Shown here: positions 50,898-59,924 of the stretch, in pieces
Layout of the letters: every line of letters begins with the position of its first letter
Numbering within the stretch: the stretch's first letter is position 1
DNA from: Bacillota bacterium
Lineage (GTDB): Bacteria; Bacillota_G; SHA-98; UBA4971
Assembly (NCBI GenBank): GCA_012512055.1
Contig: JAAZEW010000183.1
Span: 13,917 to 77,916 of the forward strand
Length of the DNA stretch: 64,000 nucleotides
Direction: 5' to 3'
The notes under the pieces: model-generated
Told to the model about the DNA's origin: nothing
What the model saw: the letters and a program-made list of their open reading frames with translations, nothing else
Database searches by the model: none
Program-made: the position numbers and the translations under genes

Positions 50898-52646
50898 TTA
50901 GCATATAATGTTGTAGCGGTTAATCTTGTAGTAAAGACTCCTTATGCTGATACCCAGGATTTCAGAGGCTCTTCGCTTGTTCCCGCTTGCGGCTTCCAGC
51001 GCGCTCTGAATCGCTTTCACTTCAGCGTCTTTCACTGTTTCCTCCAGTTTTCTGACTGCATCCTTTTCCTGCGACCCTTGAAGCCTCTGGGTAGGTGCAG
51101 GGCGTGAACCCAGTCGATCCAATGCAGGCAGATGCTGAGGCAATATTTCCACATCAGTGTAATACATGTTTATCATTGCCCTGCTCAGGACATTCTCAAG
51201 CTCTCGAACGTTTCCAGGCCAATCGTACGCGCACAAAGCCTCTATGGCATCACCGGATATCCGAGTCACGTTGCGTCCGTATGCCTGGTTGAACCTACGT
51301 ATTAGGGCTTGACACAAAAATGGCAGGTCTTCCAGTCTCTCCCTAAGCGGAGGTATGAATATCGGAACTACATTAAGTCGATAGTAAAGGTCTTCGCGCA
51401 GCCTTCCTTCTTTTACAGCCTTCTCCAAGTCGCTGTTGGTAGCTGCGATAATCCGCACATCAACAGGTATTGCCCGTGTCCCTCCGACCCTGACAATCTC
51501 CTTTTCATGCAGTATCCGGAGGAGCTTTGCTTGGAGAGATAAAGGCAACTCCCCGATTTCATCGAGGAAGATGGCACCACCCGCTGCCTCCTCAAATAAG
51601 CCACGCTTGCCCCCTCTTTTCGCCCCTGTAAAAGCTCCGTCTTCATACCCAAACAGCTCAGCCTCAAACAGCGTGCTGGAAATCGCTGTACAATTGACAC
51701 GAACAAATTGCTTCTGCCGTCTCAGACTGGCATTGTGAATAGCGTGAGCGAACAACTCTTTTCCCGTGCCGCTCTCTCCCCGGAGCAGCACTGTAGCAGG
51801 TGTGGACGATACACGCTTCGCCTGCTCTACAGCTAAAGCCATACCCTTGCTGACTGCGATTATGTCGTCGAAGGTGTACTTTGCCTGAAGAGTTCTAAGA
51901 AGGCGCCTTGCGCTGTCAAGTTCTTCGGTCAACCTACGTATATCCGTTAAATCATGAATAGCTGCTACACTGCCTCTGAGTTCTTCGTCAACGAAAATTG
52001 GCGCAGCATGAACCATTACCTCGCGTCGCCCGGGCCCCACTCTGAGTTTCGCGCCGCGTATAGGAAGGCCGGTGCGCAAAACCTTCATGTGAACACTCTC
52101 ACCTTCAGCAATGTCTATGGTGGCAGGCTTTCCTATGACATCGTCCTCAACGAACCCGGTCAGTCTGGTGTACGCAGGATTGATTAGAATTCCAAGGCCG
52201 TTCTCATCCACGACGGAGATAGCGTCTTCCGTGGAGTTTATTATGGCTTCGAGCAATCCTTGAATATGTTTGAGGTTCGTTATCTCCTCAGCCAATGATA
52301 TTATGTCTGTAATATCCCGGAAAACAGATACTGTGCCGATCATGGTTCCATTACTATCTCGCACAGGCATCCTGTTGCAAATAATTGTGACGTCTTCCAA
52401 CACCTGCTTCTGATTGAGTTCCGCCTCACCTGTCTTTAGCACAATATGCAGCCTTGTGTTGGGTATAACCTCCTCTGCAACTTGGCCTACCATGTCTTCA
52501 GGATCAACACCCATGAGCCTGCCTGCAGCAGCATTAAATACTGTGATAACGCCGGACGCATTGACAGCTACCATTCCGTCATGAGTGGAGTTTAAGATGA
52601 CCTCCAACTGCTCGTTTGTCAGACGTGGCTTATCACTTCTTCTCAT
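50898..52646 (-). CDS. Sigma-54-dependent activator, BkdR-like, with two PAS domains
   Basis: The 582-residue activator has two PAS domains (about 12-120 and 130-240), an AAA+ core and a Fis-type helix-turn-helix (about 545-575, KRRASEILGISIRSLYYKIN). Walker A is GESGTGKE (290-297), the sigma-54 loop GAFTGA is intact (337-342), and Walker B is AIFLDEIG. It is placed directly upstream of the branched-chain operon with its own enhancer sites after its stop codon, as for BkdR in Bacillus. The PAS domains probably sense a metabolite or redox state. Confidence 0.92.
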   Translation of the reverse strand: MRRSDKPRLTNEQLEVILNSTHDGMVAVNASGVITVFNAAAGRLMGVDPEDMVGQVAEEVIPNTRLHIVLKTGEAELNQKQVLEDVTIICNRMPVRDSNGTMIGTVSVFRDITDIISLAEEITNLKHIQGLLEAIINSTEDAISVVDENGLGILINPAYTRLTGFVEDDVIGKPATIDIAEGESVHMKVLRTGLPIRGAKLRVGPGRREVMVHAAPIFVDEELRGSVAAIHDLTDIRRLTEELDSARRLLRTLQAKYTFDDIIAVSKGMALAVEQAKRVSSTPATVLLRGESGTGKELFAHAIHNASLRRQKQFVRVNCTAISSTLFEAELFGYEDGAFTGAKRGGKRGLFEEAAGGAIFLDEIGELPLSLQAKLLRILHEKEIVRVGGTRAIPVDVRIIAATNSDLEKAVKEGRLREDLYYRLNVVPIFIPPLRERLEDLPFLCQALIRRFNQAYGRNVTRISGDAIEALCAYDWPGNVRELENVLSRAMINMYYTDVEILPQHLPALDRLGSRPAPTQRLQGSQEKDAVRKLEETVKDAEVKAIQSALEAASGNKRRASEILGISIRSLYYKINRYNIIC

Positions 52647-52660
52647 AGTTCCTCAGTCCT

Positions 52661-53509
52661 TCAGTAGTCATAAAAGCCTCGGCCGGTCTTTCTGCCCAGG
52701 CGCCCTGATTCCACCATTTTCCTGAGTAACGGGCACGGCCTATATTTCGGGTCCCCGAGACTCTCGTGAAGCACCTCCATGATTGCAAGGCACACATCAA
52801 GGCCGATTAAATCGGCAAGCGCTAACGGCCCTATGGGATGATTCATGCCGAGACATGATACTTTGTCAATATCCTCCATGGATGCAGTGTTCTCCATGAG
52901 ACAGTATACCGCTTCATTAATCATGGGGATCAGAAGCCTGTTTGCGACAAACCCGGGCGAATCCTTAACAATAACCGGGGTTTTCCCGAATTTCTCCGCC
53001 AGGGAGCAGGTAGCCTCTTGAGTCTCTCGTGAAGTATCATAGCCTGTTATTACTTCCACCAGCTTCATTACGGGAACCGGATTGAAAAAATGCATTCCGA
53101 TGACTTTGTCGGGACGGCCGGTGGCAGCCGCAAGCCGGGTAATGGATATGGAAGAAGTATTAGATGCTATAATTGCATCAGGCTTCATGATTGAATCAAG
53201 CTGTTCCATGACGCGAAGCTTCACGTCAACTGCTTCGACCACTGCCTCGATAGCCATATCAGCATCACAGGCATGGGACAGTTCTCTTCCAACGCAGATT
53301 CGGGACAAAGCTGCCTCGCTGTCCTCACGGCTTATTCGTCCTTTTTCCACTGACCTGGCAAGTGCCTTCCGAATCTGACTTAGTCCCCGCTCAGCGAGTT
53401 CATAGTTTAGGTCATGCATAATCACGCGTGTGCCGGACAAAGCCGCTACTTGCGCTATTCCGGACCCCATTTGTCCGGCGCCAATCACGGCCACAGTCGA
53501 TATATTCAT
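52661..53509 (-). CDS. hbd: 3-hydroxybutyryl-CoA dehydrogenase
   Basis: The enzyme interconverts acetoacetyl-CoA and 3-hydroxybutyryl-CoA with NAD(P)H. The 282-residue protein starts [20 protein letters not shown] and has the [12 protein letters not shown] catalytic loop, [15 protein letters not shown] and [21 protein letters not shown] 53509 with GGAGG 7 bases upstream is preferred to 53620. It lies 14 bases upstream of the activator gene and may link acyl-CoA metabolism to the operon. The crotonase and thiolase partners are not in the window. Confidence 0.95.
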   Translation of the reverse strand: MNISTVAVIGAGQMGSGIAQVAALSGTRVIMHDLNYELAERGLSQIRKALARSVEKGRISREDSEAALSRICVGRELSHACDADMAIEAVVEAVDVKLRVMEQLDSIMKPDAIIASNTSSISITRLAAATGRPDKVIGMHFFNPVPVMKLVEVITGYDTSRETQEATCSLAEKFGKTPVIVKDSPGFVANRLLIPMINEAVYCLMENTASMEDIDKVSCLGMNHPIGPLALADLIGLDVCLAIMEVLHESLGDPKYRPCPLLRKMVESGRLGRKTGRGFYDY

Positions 53510-53593
53510 GTCAGCGCCTCCTTGAGATTGCTGCATCATCTTTCTCCAATTTACCCTGGAATCCCTGCAACCCACCGAGCAACTCGTCAAATG

Positions 53594-53628
53594 AAAAAGC
53601 CCGCCACAGGAGCATATCATGTACTCCT
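53594..53628 (-). terminator. Possible weak terminator of pnp
   Basis: A 5-bp stem AGGAG/CTCCT (53608-53628) is followed on the transcribed strand by TTTTT (53594-53598) after nine bases. Weak, but in the 172-bp gap after pnp. Confidence 0.3.
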
Positions 53629-53681
53629 CGGCCAGGCTTCATCGTCTTACATGCTATACGTGATTTCCTTGTTGATCCGGT

Positions 53682-55853
53682 TTACCTGCGACGGTATCTT
53701 GAGAAATTGGAACGTTTTCGCGCCTGTCCGCTGTCTGAGTGTTCATGGGAGTCATTCTCTCTCGGAAGAGCGTCCTTGCGAGATAGGTTGATCCTGCCCA
53801 TTGCGTCAATCTCCGTTACCTTAACCATAACTGAATCCCCTACTTCCACCACGTCTTCTACCTTGCCGACACGCGTGTGAGCAAGCTGGGAAATGTGGAC
53901 AAGCCCTTCTTTTCCAGGAAGGATTTCCACAAATGCTCCGAAGCTCGTGGTCCTTGTGACTGTACCGGTATATATCCGACCTACCTCCACATCTGCGGTA
54001 AGGTCTTCTATCATCTTCTTGGCCTTTTCACCGGCTTCCCCATCCTGGGATGCTATGAATACTCTTCCGTCATCCTCAATATCAATCTTCACACCGGTCT
54101 CATCAATGATGTGTCTTATTACCTTACCTCCGGGCCCGATTACATCACGGATTTTGTCAGGATCAATGCTCATGGTGATAATCCGCGGGGCGTACGGCGA
54201 AAGCTCCTCCCGCGGTTTGGATATTGCTTCCTGCATCTTGCCGAGGATGAACATTCTTCCGTCTTTCGCCTGCTCCAAGGCTTTCCCCATGATTTCACCG
54301 GTAATCCCGTGAATCTTGATGTCCATTTGCAGGGCTGTTATTCCCTTTTCAGTGCCTGCGACCTTAAAGTCCATGTCGCCGAGGGCATCTTCAATTCCCA
54401 TGATGTCAGAGAGGATAGCAACCTTATCATTTTCCTTGATGAGGCCCATGGCTATCCCGGCCACCGGCCGTTTGATCGGGACCCCTGCATCCATCAAAGC
54501 AAGGGTGGAACCGCACACGCTCGCCTGAGAAGTGGAGCCGTTGGATTCCAGCACCTCAGAAACCAGTCTGACGGTATAAGGGAATTCCACCTCGTCAGGT
54601 ATCACAGGCGCAAGGGCTCTCTCAGCAAGGGAGCCGTGGCCTATCTCTCGCCTGCCCGGCCCTCTTATCGGACGCACCTCGCCTACACTGTAGGGAGGAA
54701 AATTGTAGTGGTGCATGAATCGTTTTGATTCTTCGTCACCAAGCCCGTCCAGAAGCTGCTCATCGCCAATAGCGCCCAGGGTGGCATTGGTAAGGACCTG
54801 GGTTTGGCCGCGTGTGAAAAGCCCTGTACCGTGAACCCTGGGGAGAAGGCCGACCTCACACGAGATTTGACGGATCTCTTCGCACTTACGTCCGTCAATA
54901 CGAACGGATTCTTCACTAACCATCTTCCTCAACTGCTCTTTGGTCACTGCCTTAAGAACAGTCGATACATCTATCCCAAGAGAAGCAGGGGCTTCTCCTG
55001 AGTCGTCATCCATGAGTTTCTGAAGAACCTCCTCTTCGATATTCTCCAGTCGCTCTTCGCGAGTAAGCTTGTCTACGATTCGGAGAGCGGAAGAGACATC
55101 TTCTGTTGCGAGCTCTCTTACTTTAGTGGTAACATCTTCATGAGGTGCATAGAAGGCGACTTCACGCTTGGGCTTTCCGCACCTGGACACTAATTCCTCA
55201 ATAAGCTGGACAATTTCAATAACCGACTTGTGGCCGAAGGAGATGGCATCTAAGATAGCCTCTTCCGAAACCTCATTCGCGCCGGCTTCCACCATGAGAA
55301 TAGCGTCTTTGCTACCGGCTATCGTTAGATTAAGATCGCTGGCTTCTGCTTGGGAAAGAGTAGGGCAAACCACAAATTCACCGTTAACCCTGCCTACTTT
55401 CACTCCGCCTACAGGCTCCCTGAATGGAATATCAGAAATAGCCAAAGCACAAGAAGCCCCAATGAGTGCAGTTATGTCCGGGTCATTGTCTTGCTCCACT
55501 GATAACACTGTACAGACTACCTGAACATCGTGTCTGAATCCCTCGGGGAACAAAGGCCTAAGAGGCCTGTCTATCATCCGTGCAGAGATAGTCGCAACCT
55601 CTGAAGGCCTCCCTTCCCGCTTTATCCAGCCGCCGGGGATTTTTCCCACGGCATAAAGCCTTTCTTCGTAGTCCACAATCAATGGAAAAAAATCAATCCC
55701 CTCACGGGGTTCCCGAGACATGCATGCTGTCACTAGTACTACGGTATCGCCATATCGAACTAACACCGAACCGTTAGCTTGTTTGGCGACCTTCCCGACT
55801 TCAAGCGATAGTCTCCTGCCGCCCAGACTCATATCCAGGCAGTGGTATTCCAT
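53682..55853 (-). CDS. pnp: Polynucleotide phosphorylase
   Basis: PNPase degrades RNA 3' to 5' using phosphate. The 723-residue protein has two RNase PH domains, with [20 protein letters not shown] early and [20 protein letters not shown] in the second. The C-terminus has a KH domain ([17 protein letters not shown]) and an S1 domain ([20 protein letters not shown]). The basic tail ends FSRYRRR. It follows rpsO by 29 bases, the usual arrangement. Confidence 0.97.
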   Translation of the reverse strand: MEYHCLDMSLGGRRLSLEVGKVAKQANGSVLVRYGDTVVLVTACMSREPREGIDFFPLIVDYEERLYAVGKIPGGWIKREGRPSEVATISARMIDRPLRPLFPEGFRHDVQVVCTVLSVEQDNDPDITALIGASCALAISDIPFREPVGGVKVGRVNGEFVVCPTLSQAEASDLNLTIAGSKDAILMVEAGANEVSEEAILDAISFGHKSVIEIVQLIEELVSRCGKPKREVAFYAPHEDVTTKVRELATEDVSSALRIVDKLTREERLENIEEEVLQKLMDDDSGEAPASLGIDVSTVLKAVTKEQLRKMVSEESVRIDGRKCEEIRQISCEVGLLPRVHGTGLFTRGQTQVLTNATLGAIGDEQLLDGLGDEESKRFMHHYNFPPYSVGEVRPIRGPGRREIGHGSLAERALAPVIPDEVEFPYTVRLVSEVLESNGSTSQASVCGSTLALMDAGVPIKRPVAGIAMGLIKENDKVAILSDIMGIEDALGDMDFKVAGTEKGITALQMDIKIHGITGEIMGKALEQAKDGRMFILGKMQEAISKPREELSPYAPRIITMSIDPDKIRDVIGPGGKVIRHIIDETGVKIDIEDDGRVFIASQDGEAGEKAKKMIEDLTADVEVGRIYTGTVTRTTSFGAFVEILPGKEGLVHISQLAHTRVGKVEDVVEVGDSVMVKVTEIDAMGRINLSRKDALPRENDSHEHSDSGQARKRSNFSRYRRR

Positions 55854-55882
55854 GTTTAATCGATCCTCCTCAAATTCAACTA

Positions 55883-56152
55883 CTACTTCCTGAGACCTAG
55901 TTTTTCCACAATCGCCCTGTATCTCTCAATATCTTTGTCTCTTAAGTAGTTAAGAAGATTACGTCTCTGACCCACCATTTTTAGCAAACCTCTTCGGGAA
56001 TGGTGGTCTTTTTTGTGCTCCTTCAAATGCTCAGTCAAGCCATTTATCCTTTCAGTAAGTATGGCAATCTGAACTTCGGGTGAACCCGTATCCTGCTGGT
56101 GGATTCTGTATTTCTCTATGATTACTCGTTTTTCTTCGACAGGCAAAGCCAT
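55883..56152 (-). CDS. rpsO: Ribosomal protein S15
   Basis: S15 binds 16S rRNA and organises the 30S platform. The 89-residue sequence is typical: [40 protein letters not shown] and [22 protein letters not shown] 56152 has AGGAGG upstream; the GTG at 56161 is not needed. An apparent SigA promoter and a hairpin leader lie before it. Confidence 0.97.
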   Translation of the reverse strand: MALPVEEKRVIIEKYRIHQQDTGSPEVQIAILTERINGLTEHLKEHKKDHHSRRGLLKMVGQRRNLLNYLRDKDIERYRAIVEKLGLRK

Positions 56153-56235
56153 GTCACGCACCTCCTGAAATCATGCATATCCCCCGCTGCCAAGAAACTC
56201 GTCGGAGGGTCGAAGAATCCTAGCGCCGGGCCTAA

Positions 56236-56257
56236 TAGTAGCGGAAATACGCTACTA
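56236..56257 (-). promoter_or_regulatory. 5' hairpin in the rpsO leader
   Basis: AGTAGCG/CGCTACT with a 6-base loop, extended by one A-T pair, lies at the predicted 5' end of the rpsO-pnp transcript. Such leaders in other bacteria bind S15 to repress translation; here this is inference from place and structure. It could also be a terminator for ribF. Confidence 0.45.
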
Positions 56258-56264
56258 CTCGTTA

Positions 56265-56293
56265 ATGTTATCACATGGGTATCCCAATGTAAA
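56265..56293 (-). promoter_or_regulatory. SigA-like promoter of rpsO-pnp
   Basis: On the minus strand TTTACA (-35), a 17-bp spacer, then TAACAT (-10) with an extended TG one base before the -10. It lies within the gap between ribF and rpsO. Confidence 0.55.
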
Positions 56294-56311
56294 CGATGAT
56301 ACCTGCACCCT

Positions 56312-57286
56312 TCACGAAGCATCCTCGGAGACTCCCTGGGTCTTGCAAGGAGCGTTCCACCGGTTTAGGACAGTCTTTGCCCTTTCCACATCTTGCGAGA
56401 TCTGATAAGCCAGGGCGTCACCGGATGCAAATTTCATTTCGTCCCGAAGCCTCTTGGCAAATAATACTCTCAGAGTCTCTCCGTAGAGGTCTCCCTCAAA
56501 CCCGATTATGTGCGTCTCCACAGTCGTGCCCTTTCCGTGAAATGTGGGCCTTGTGCCGACATTGGTAACAGCCCCAAACATACGGCCCTCCAAGCAAACG
56601 CAGGCAGCATACACACCGCGTTGAGGAAGGGCTATTTCGCGAGGCACATCCAGGTTAACCGTGGGGTAACCCAGGGTTTTCCCACGACTGTCCCCCTTTA
56701 CTATCTTTCCCTTAATCGAAAACGGCCTTCCAAGCATTTCACAAGCTGTCTCCACATCCCCTTTCGCAAGGGCTGTCCGAATCCTCGTGCTGGAGACTAT
56801 CGTTCCGTCCACTGCTACAGGCTTTGAGACGTGAACGTCAAAACCGTGCATCTCGCCAAGATCCTTGAGGCTTCTTGCGTTTCCCTCTGCCTTCCATCCA
56901 AATGTGTAGTTGAACCCGACAACCACCCACTTGGCCCTTAAAGAATCTACCAGGATTTCTCTTGCGAATTCCTCCGGGGTGGCTCTTGCCGTCTCATCAT
57001 CAAATCGGGCTATAACAGTGTTCTCTATACCGGCCTCTTCAAATAAGGTAAGTCTGTCCTCAAGATCAGTGAGGAGTTCCGGTGCAAACTGAGGCCTTAT
57101 GACTTCCAGAGGGTGTTCATGAAAAGTAAACACTACACTGGGCACGTTTTCTTGCTTTGCCAAAGATACGCACCGCCTCAGAATCTCCCTGTGTCCTAAG
57201 TGCACACCATCGAACGTACCCAGCGCAACTACTGATTTAGGCATGTCGCTAAGATGTATCCCTGAAACATCCCGAAATATCTTCAC
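56312..57286 (-). CDS. ribF: Bifunctional riboflavin kinase/FAD synthetase
   Basis: RibF phosphorylates riboflavin to FMN and adenylates it to FAD. The N-terminal FAD synthetase domain has VVALGTFDGVHLGHREILRR and VVGFNYTFGWKAEGN. The C-terminal flavokinase domain has KGDSRGKTLGYPTVNL and GVYAACVCLEGRMFGAVTNVG. Length of 324 residues is normal. It follows truB by three bases. Confidence 0.96.
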   Translation of the reverse strand: MKIFRDVSGIHLSDMPKSVVALGTFDGVHLGHREILRRCVSLAKQENVPSVVFTFHEHPLEVIRPQFAPELLTDLEDRLTLFEEAGIENTVIARFDDETARATPEEFAREILVDSLRAKWVVVGFNYTFGWKAEGNARSLKDLGEMHGFDVHVSKPVAVDGTIVSSTRIRTALAKGDVETACEMLGRPFSIKGKIVKGDSRGKTLGYPTVNLDVPREIALPQRGVYAACVCLEGRMFGAVTNVGTRPTFHGKGTTVETHIIGFEGDLYGETLRVLFAKRLRDEMKFASGDALAYQISQDVERAKTVLNRWNAPCKTQGVSEDAS

Positions 57287-57289
57287 CGA

Positions 57290-58267
57290 TTAACCTCCGT
57301 CTCCATAGCCTTGAGCAAAAACAGAAATCGGCTGTAAATAATCTCTTCCTTCGCTTATCTCCCTCTTAGCAACACAAATGACATCCCCTGAAGACTCGAC
57401 CACGCTGACGAGATCTCCGTCCTCAACCTGACTTGTCTCTTTCCCTTTGATTTTCAGAAGCAAATCTCCTGCCGGATAGGGAGTCCCATGAGACAATCTC
57501 CACCTTGCGTCCACGTCGTGGTCATCCAGTACAACAGAGGGTAAATGGGAAAGTCCTGCTGACATCGGCAATACTTTATCAGCAATCCTCCCATCTGAGA
57601 CTGCCTCCTCGATTTCTTCCAACGTGTGGCAGGAAGCGATGTCTAGGTCACCGACCTTGGTTCGGGACAGCGAACCTACATGAGCTCCGCAGCTAAGACG
57701 TTCGCCGATATCGGCTGCAAGTTGACGCACATATGTGCCGGAGGAGCACTCGGCCAAAACTGATACTCTGTCACCCAGCGTAAGAAACTCGTCTTCAGGC
57801 CATGATTGAACCGACAACCTGTAGATGTGGACCCGTCTCGGCTCCCGCTTCGTTTCCATGCCGGCCCTCGCCAGCTCATAAAGCCTTTGCCCCTTATGAT
57901 GAACTGCAGAAACCATAGGCGGGATCTGCCAGATTTCACCCTGAAAATCCGAAAGCGCTTCCAGAAAGCGCTCCTTTGGAATGTTGACTCCTTCAGTTCT
58001 TGAAACAACCCGTCCCGACGCATCAAGCGTATCAGTGGTGATGCCTATGACAATCTCAGCAATATAGGTCTTCGGCAACGTAACCATAAACTGCATTAAG
58101 CGAGTTGCTTTACCAAGCAACATGACTAACACGCCTGTGGCGTCAGGGTCAAGGGTTCCGGTATGGCCTACTCTTCTCATACCCAAAGTCTTTCTTATGA
58201 AGATAACAACATCATGAGAAGTCATCCCGCCAGGTTTCACTAAGGGCAATATGCCGTTTACAGTCAA
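57290..58267 (-). CDS. truB: tRNA pseudouridine(55) synthase
   Basis: TruB makes pseudouridine 55 in the T-loop of tRNA. The 325-residue protein begins VNGILPLVKPGGMTSHDVV and has the catalytic aspartate in GHTGTLDPDATGVLVMLLG, RLYELARAG, and VECSSGTYVRQLAADIGERL-like text (AECSSGTYVRQLAADIGERL). A PUA-like C-terminal domain follows. Placed between nrnA and ribF. Confidence 0.96.
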   Translation of the reverse strand: MTVNGILPLVKPGGMTSHDVVIFIRKTLGMRRVGHTGTLDPDATGVLVMLLGKATRLMQFMVTLPKTYIAEIVIGITTDTLDASGRVVSRTEGVNIPKERFLEALSDFQGEIWQIPPMVSAVHHKGQRLYELARAGMETKREPRRVHIYRLSVQSWPEDEFLTLGDRVSVLAECSSGTYVRQLAADIGERLSCGAHVGSLSRTKVGDLDIASCHTLEEIEEAVSDGRIADKVLPMSAGLSHLPSVVLDDHDVDARWRLSHGTPYPAGDLLLKIKGKETSQVEDGDLVSVVESSGDVICVAKREISEGRDYLQPISVFAQGYGDGG

Positions 58268-58270
58268 GCG

Positions 58271-59251
58271 TCAGTCACCTGCTAACCCCATTATCTCATA
58301 AACCTTCCCGAACACTAACTCCTTTGCTTCACTGATGGACTGACTATCTAAGCTACAGCCTGCCGCCCTTATATGGCCACCGCCCCCCAATATCTCAGCA
58401 AGCGCACCCACGTCAAACTCGCCCTTCGACCTCATGCCGACTCGGATTTTGCCGTCAGCGCTTTCCCTGAAAATAAGGGCAACCTCAACACCTTTAACCA
58501 TACGCGCGTAATTCACAAACCCTTCAGTCTGCCCTTCATCAAGGGACAACTCGGACATCCAGTTCCCGTACACCTCCATCCAGGCTATCTTACCGGTCTT
58601 GTCCACCTGTAGAGTATCCAGGGCCTTCCCAAGCATTTTAAGGTTCTCTAAGGACCTCGCCTCATAGACCTGCTCTGAAATTCCACTGGGCTCAGCGCCT
58701 CTCTCCACCAGCCTGGCGGCGATGCGTAGGGTTGTAGGAGTAGTGTTTGAGAATCTGAAAAACCCTGTGTCCGTGGCAATTGCAGTAAACAGGCATATTG
58801 CAATACTGGGATCCACACGGATATTCATGGAAATGAGGATCTTATACACCTGTTCACCTGTGGCAGCGGATGAACTGTCCACATAATTGTACGTGCCGTA
58901 CCCTTTGTTCGTCGAGTGATGATCAATATTCACAATTGGTATGCCGGAAGGGAGTCTTTCGTATACGCCTTCGATACGCCCTAAATCCGACGAATCCAAA
59001 ACTACCAACATGTCGTATTCGTAGGATTCTATTTCATCAGCGGGAATGATTTGATCCGAACCCGGGATGAACCGCAAGTTTTCGGGGACTCCTCCGGGAC
59101 AGGTCATCGTCACCTGCCGCCCGGATTTCTGCAATCCCAAACCTAATCCCAGCATGGATCCGACTGCATCCCCGTCAGGCATTACGTGCGTTGTAATGAG
59201 AAACCTGTGATATCTCAAGAGAATTCCCGCAATCTCTTGGTGGCTCTCCAC
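58271..59251 (-). CDS. nrnA: DHH-family bifunctional oligoribonuclease / pAp phosphatase
   Basis: NrnA degrades nanoRNA and converts pAp to AMP. The 326-residue protein has the DHH motif IVNIDHHSTN, an N-terminal HVMPDGDAVGSMLGLGLGL, and the DHHA1 end with GGGGHIRAAGCSL. It overlaps rbfA by one base, so translation may be coupled. Confidence 0.95.
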   Translation of the reverse strand: MESHQEIAGILLRYHRFLITTHVMPDGDAVGSMLGLGLGLQKSGRQVTMTCPGGVPENLRFIPGSDQIIPADEIESYEYDMLVVLDSSDLGRIEGVYERLPSGIPIVNIDHHSTNKGYGTYNYVDSSSAATGEQVYKILISMNIRVDPSIAICLFTAIATDTGFFRFSNTTPTTLRIAARLVERGAEPSGISEQVYEARSLENLKMLGKALDTLQVDKTGKIAWMEVYGNWMSELSLDEGQTEGFVNYARMVKGVEVALIFRESADGKIRVGMRSKGEFDVGALAEILGGGGHIRAAGCSLDSQSISEAKELVFGKVYEIMGLAGD

Positions 59252-59610
59252 TACTCCCGGCCTCCCTCTTCCTTGCGGATTTCCTGCAATAGCTGGAATA
59301 CCCTGGCCCCGTGCTGGATAGAAGTATCATGGCGAAACACGATCTCCGGCGTGTGACGAAGCCTTATGCGTTTGCCAATCTCGCTACGAATAAAGCCCTG
59401 GGCTCTTTCGAGGGCTGCCATAGTCTCAACTATCTGTGCTTCATCCCCCATTACGCTCACGAATATCTTCACATGCCGAAGATCTCCGGAAACTTCCACA
59501 TCTGTCACAGTGGCAAAACCAAGCCTTGGATCTTTCATTTCCCTTGCAAAGATATCTGCGACTTCGGATCGGATTGCCTCAGCAATCCTCTTCGGCCTCA
59601 GTCGTGTCAC
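59251..59610 (-). CDS. rbfA: Ribosome-binding factor A
   Basis: RbfA matures the 16S rRNA 5' end. The 119-residue KH-type protein has RIAEAIRSEVADIFAREMKD, LGFATVTDVEVSGDLRHVKI and LERAQGFIRSEIGKRIRLRH. It lies between ylxP and nrnA as in other Bacillota. Confidence 0.96.
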   Translation of the reverse strand: MTRLRPKRIAEAIRSEVADIFAREMKDPRLGFATVTDVEVSGDLRHVKIFVSVMGDEAQIVETMAALERAQGFIRSEIGKRIRLRHTPEIVFRHDTSIQHGARVFQLLQEIRKEEGGRE

Positions 59611-59628
59611 CGGTAACCACCTGCCAAC

Positions 59629-59916
59629 CTATACAACGGATTTCTCAAACCCGGTTACTTCGATTTCCGCGTCAGTCTCAATGTCTTTCAATACCCGGGA
59701 TAGCATACCTTCCACAACCCTTGCTTCATTGGAAACACATGCTATCCCCAGAGTGCATCGTTGCCACAGATCACAATTGTCCACTTCTGCAATGGCTACG
59801 TCATGCCTTGACCTTATCCTGTCGCAAATACTCCTGACAACTCGTCTCTTGTCCTTCAAAGACGTAGCCCATCCAATGAATATCTCAACCTTGAGGATTC
59901 CAACCAGCATCTGCAT
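59629..59916 (-). CDS. ylxP: DUF503 family protein (YlxP)
   Basis: The 95-residue protein matches YlxP: ILKVEIFIGWATSLKDKRRV, SICDRIRSRHDVAIAEVDN and QRCTLGIACVSNEARVVEGM. It lies between infB and rbfA, its usual place; function is unresolved, likely in ribosome biogenesis. Confidence 0.92.
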   Translation of the reverse strand: MQMLVGILKVEIFIGWATSLKDKRRVVRSICDRIRSRHDVAIAEVDNCDLWQRCTLGIACVSNEARVVEGMLSRVLKDIETDAEIEVTGFEKSVV

Positions 59917-59924
59917 GTACCGTC

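Noticed and set aside
57140..57162. Sigma-54-like GGGCACG...TTGCT
   Set aside because: Spacing is one base too long, it is within ribF and points the wrong way for any gene.
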